Assembly: GCA_030998015.1 (NCBI GenBank)
Contig: JARWMV010000006.1
Span: 186,001-250,000 of the forward strand
Source of the DNA: Ceratorhiza oryzae-sativae
Lineage: Eukaryota; Basidiomycota; Agaricomycetes; Cantharellales; Ceratobasidiaceae
DNA: 64,000 bases
Reading direction: 5' to 3'
The stretch's first letter is position 1. The number at the start of each line of letters is the position of its first letter. A model generated the notes under the pieces. That model searched no databases. It was not told the origin of the DNA and saw nothing but the letters and a program-made list of their open reading frames with translations. Position numbers and translations under genes: made by a program. This document shows positions 63,996 to 64,000 of this stretch, piece after piece.

Positions 63996-64000
63996 ACGAT

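Overview
The window is nuclear DNA of a basidiomycete fungus. Genes carry many short introns (about 45-70 nt), several promoters have TATA boxes, and retroelement debris and small inverted-repeat elements lie between genes. The gene families (BTB tandem arrays, FunK1-type kinase remnants, F-box/leucine-rich proteins, a secreted pectate lyase, a fungal A-T-R reductase) fit a plant-associated agaricomycete of the Rhizoctonia/Ceratobasidium kind. That lineage is inferred from gene content, not proven.

Layout. Bases 1-5,930 are CpG-poor repeat sequence: the 3' end of a decayed Ty3/gypsy chromovirus-type retrotransposon (integrase plus chromodomain), then LTR-like and GCCAG-rich modules. From 6.1 to 9.0 kb two head-to-head copies of a 118-residue, 12-cysteine secreted peptide gene face each other. 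From 9.8 to 13.4 kb there are a dispersed repeat, two foldback elements, an LTR-like segment and a SAM methyltransferase. Next come a pectate lyase (15.1-16.3 kb), a choline/ethanolamine phosphotransferase (17.6-19.4 kb) and three BTB genes in tandem (19.6-23.8 kb). A kinase-like pseudogene, an F-box gene with an unresolved junction, and a membrane-protein gene with a probable frameshift occupy 24-33.5 kb. A fourth BTB gene is at 33.8 kb and a fifth at 42.7 kb. Between them lie a type-B carboxylesterase, SRP14 and a serine carboxypeptidase; the last two share a 134-bp divergent promoter. The right third holds conserved and metabolic genes: TRAPPC10/Trs130, TRM5, an NRPS-like carboxylate reductase (A-T-R, 1,096 aa), coproporphyrinogen III oxidase and a flavin monooxygenase. 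The window ends in a second copy of the dispersed repeat seen at 9.9 kb.

How the genes relate. The housekeeping genes (SRP14, TRAPPC10, TRM5, HEM13, CPT1) act in secretion, trafficking, tRNA modification, heme and phospholipid synthesis and do not form one pathway. The A-T-R reductase and the flavin monooxygenase are 3.5 kb apart with HEM13 between them; they could serve one small-molecule pathway, but this is only inference. Secreted functions (cysteine-rich peptides, pectate lyase, probable carboxylesterase and carboxypeptidase) suit a plant-associated or saprotrophic life.

Most gene models were built by hand and close in frame with AG acceptors. Two introns need GC donors. Three genes have a junction that does not close and are flagged.
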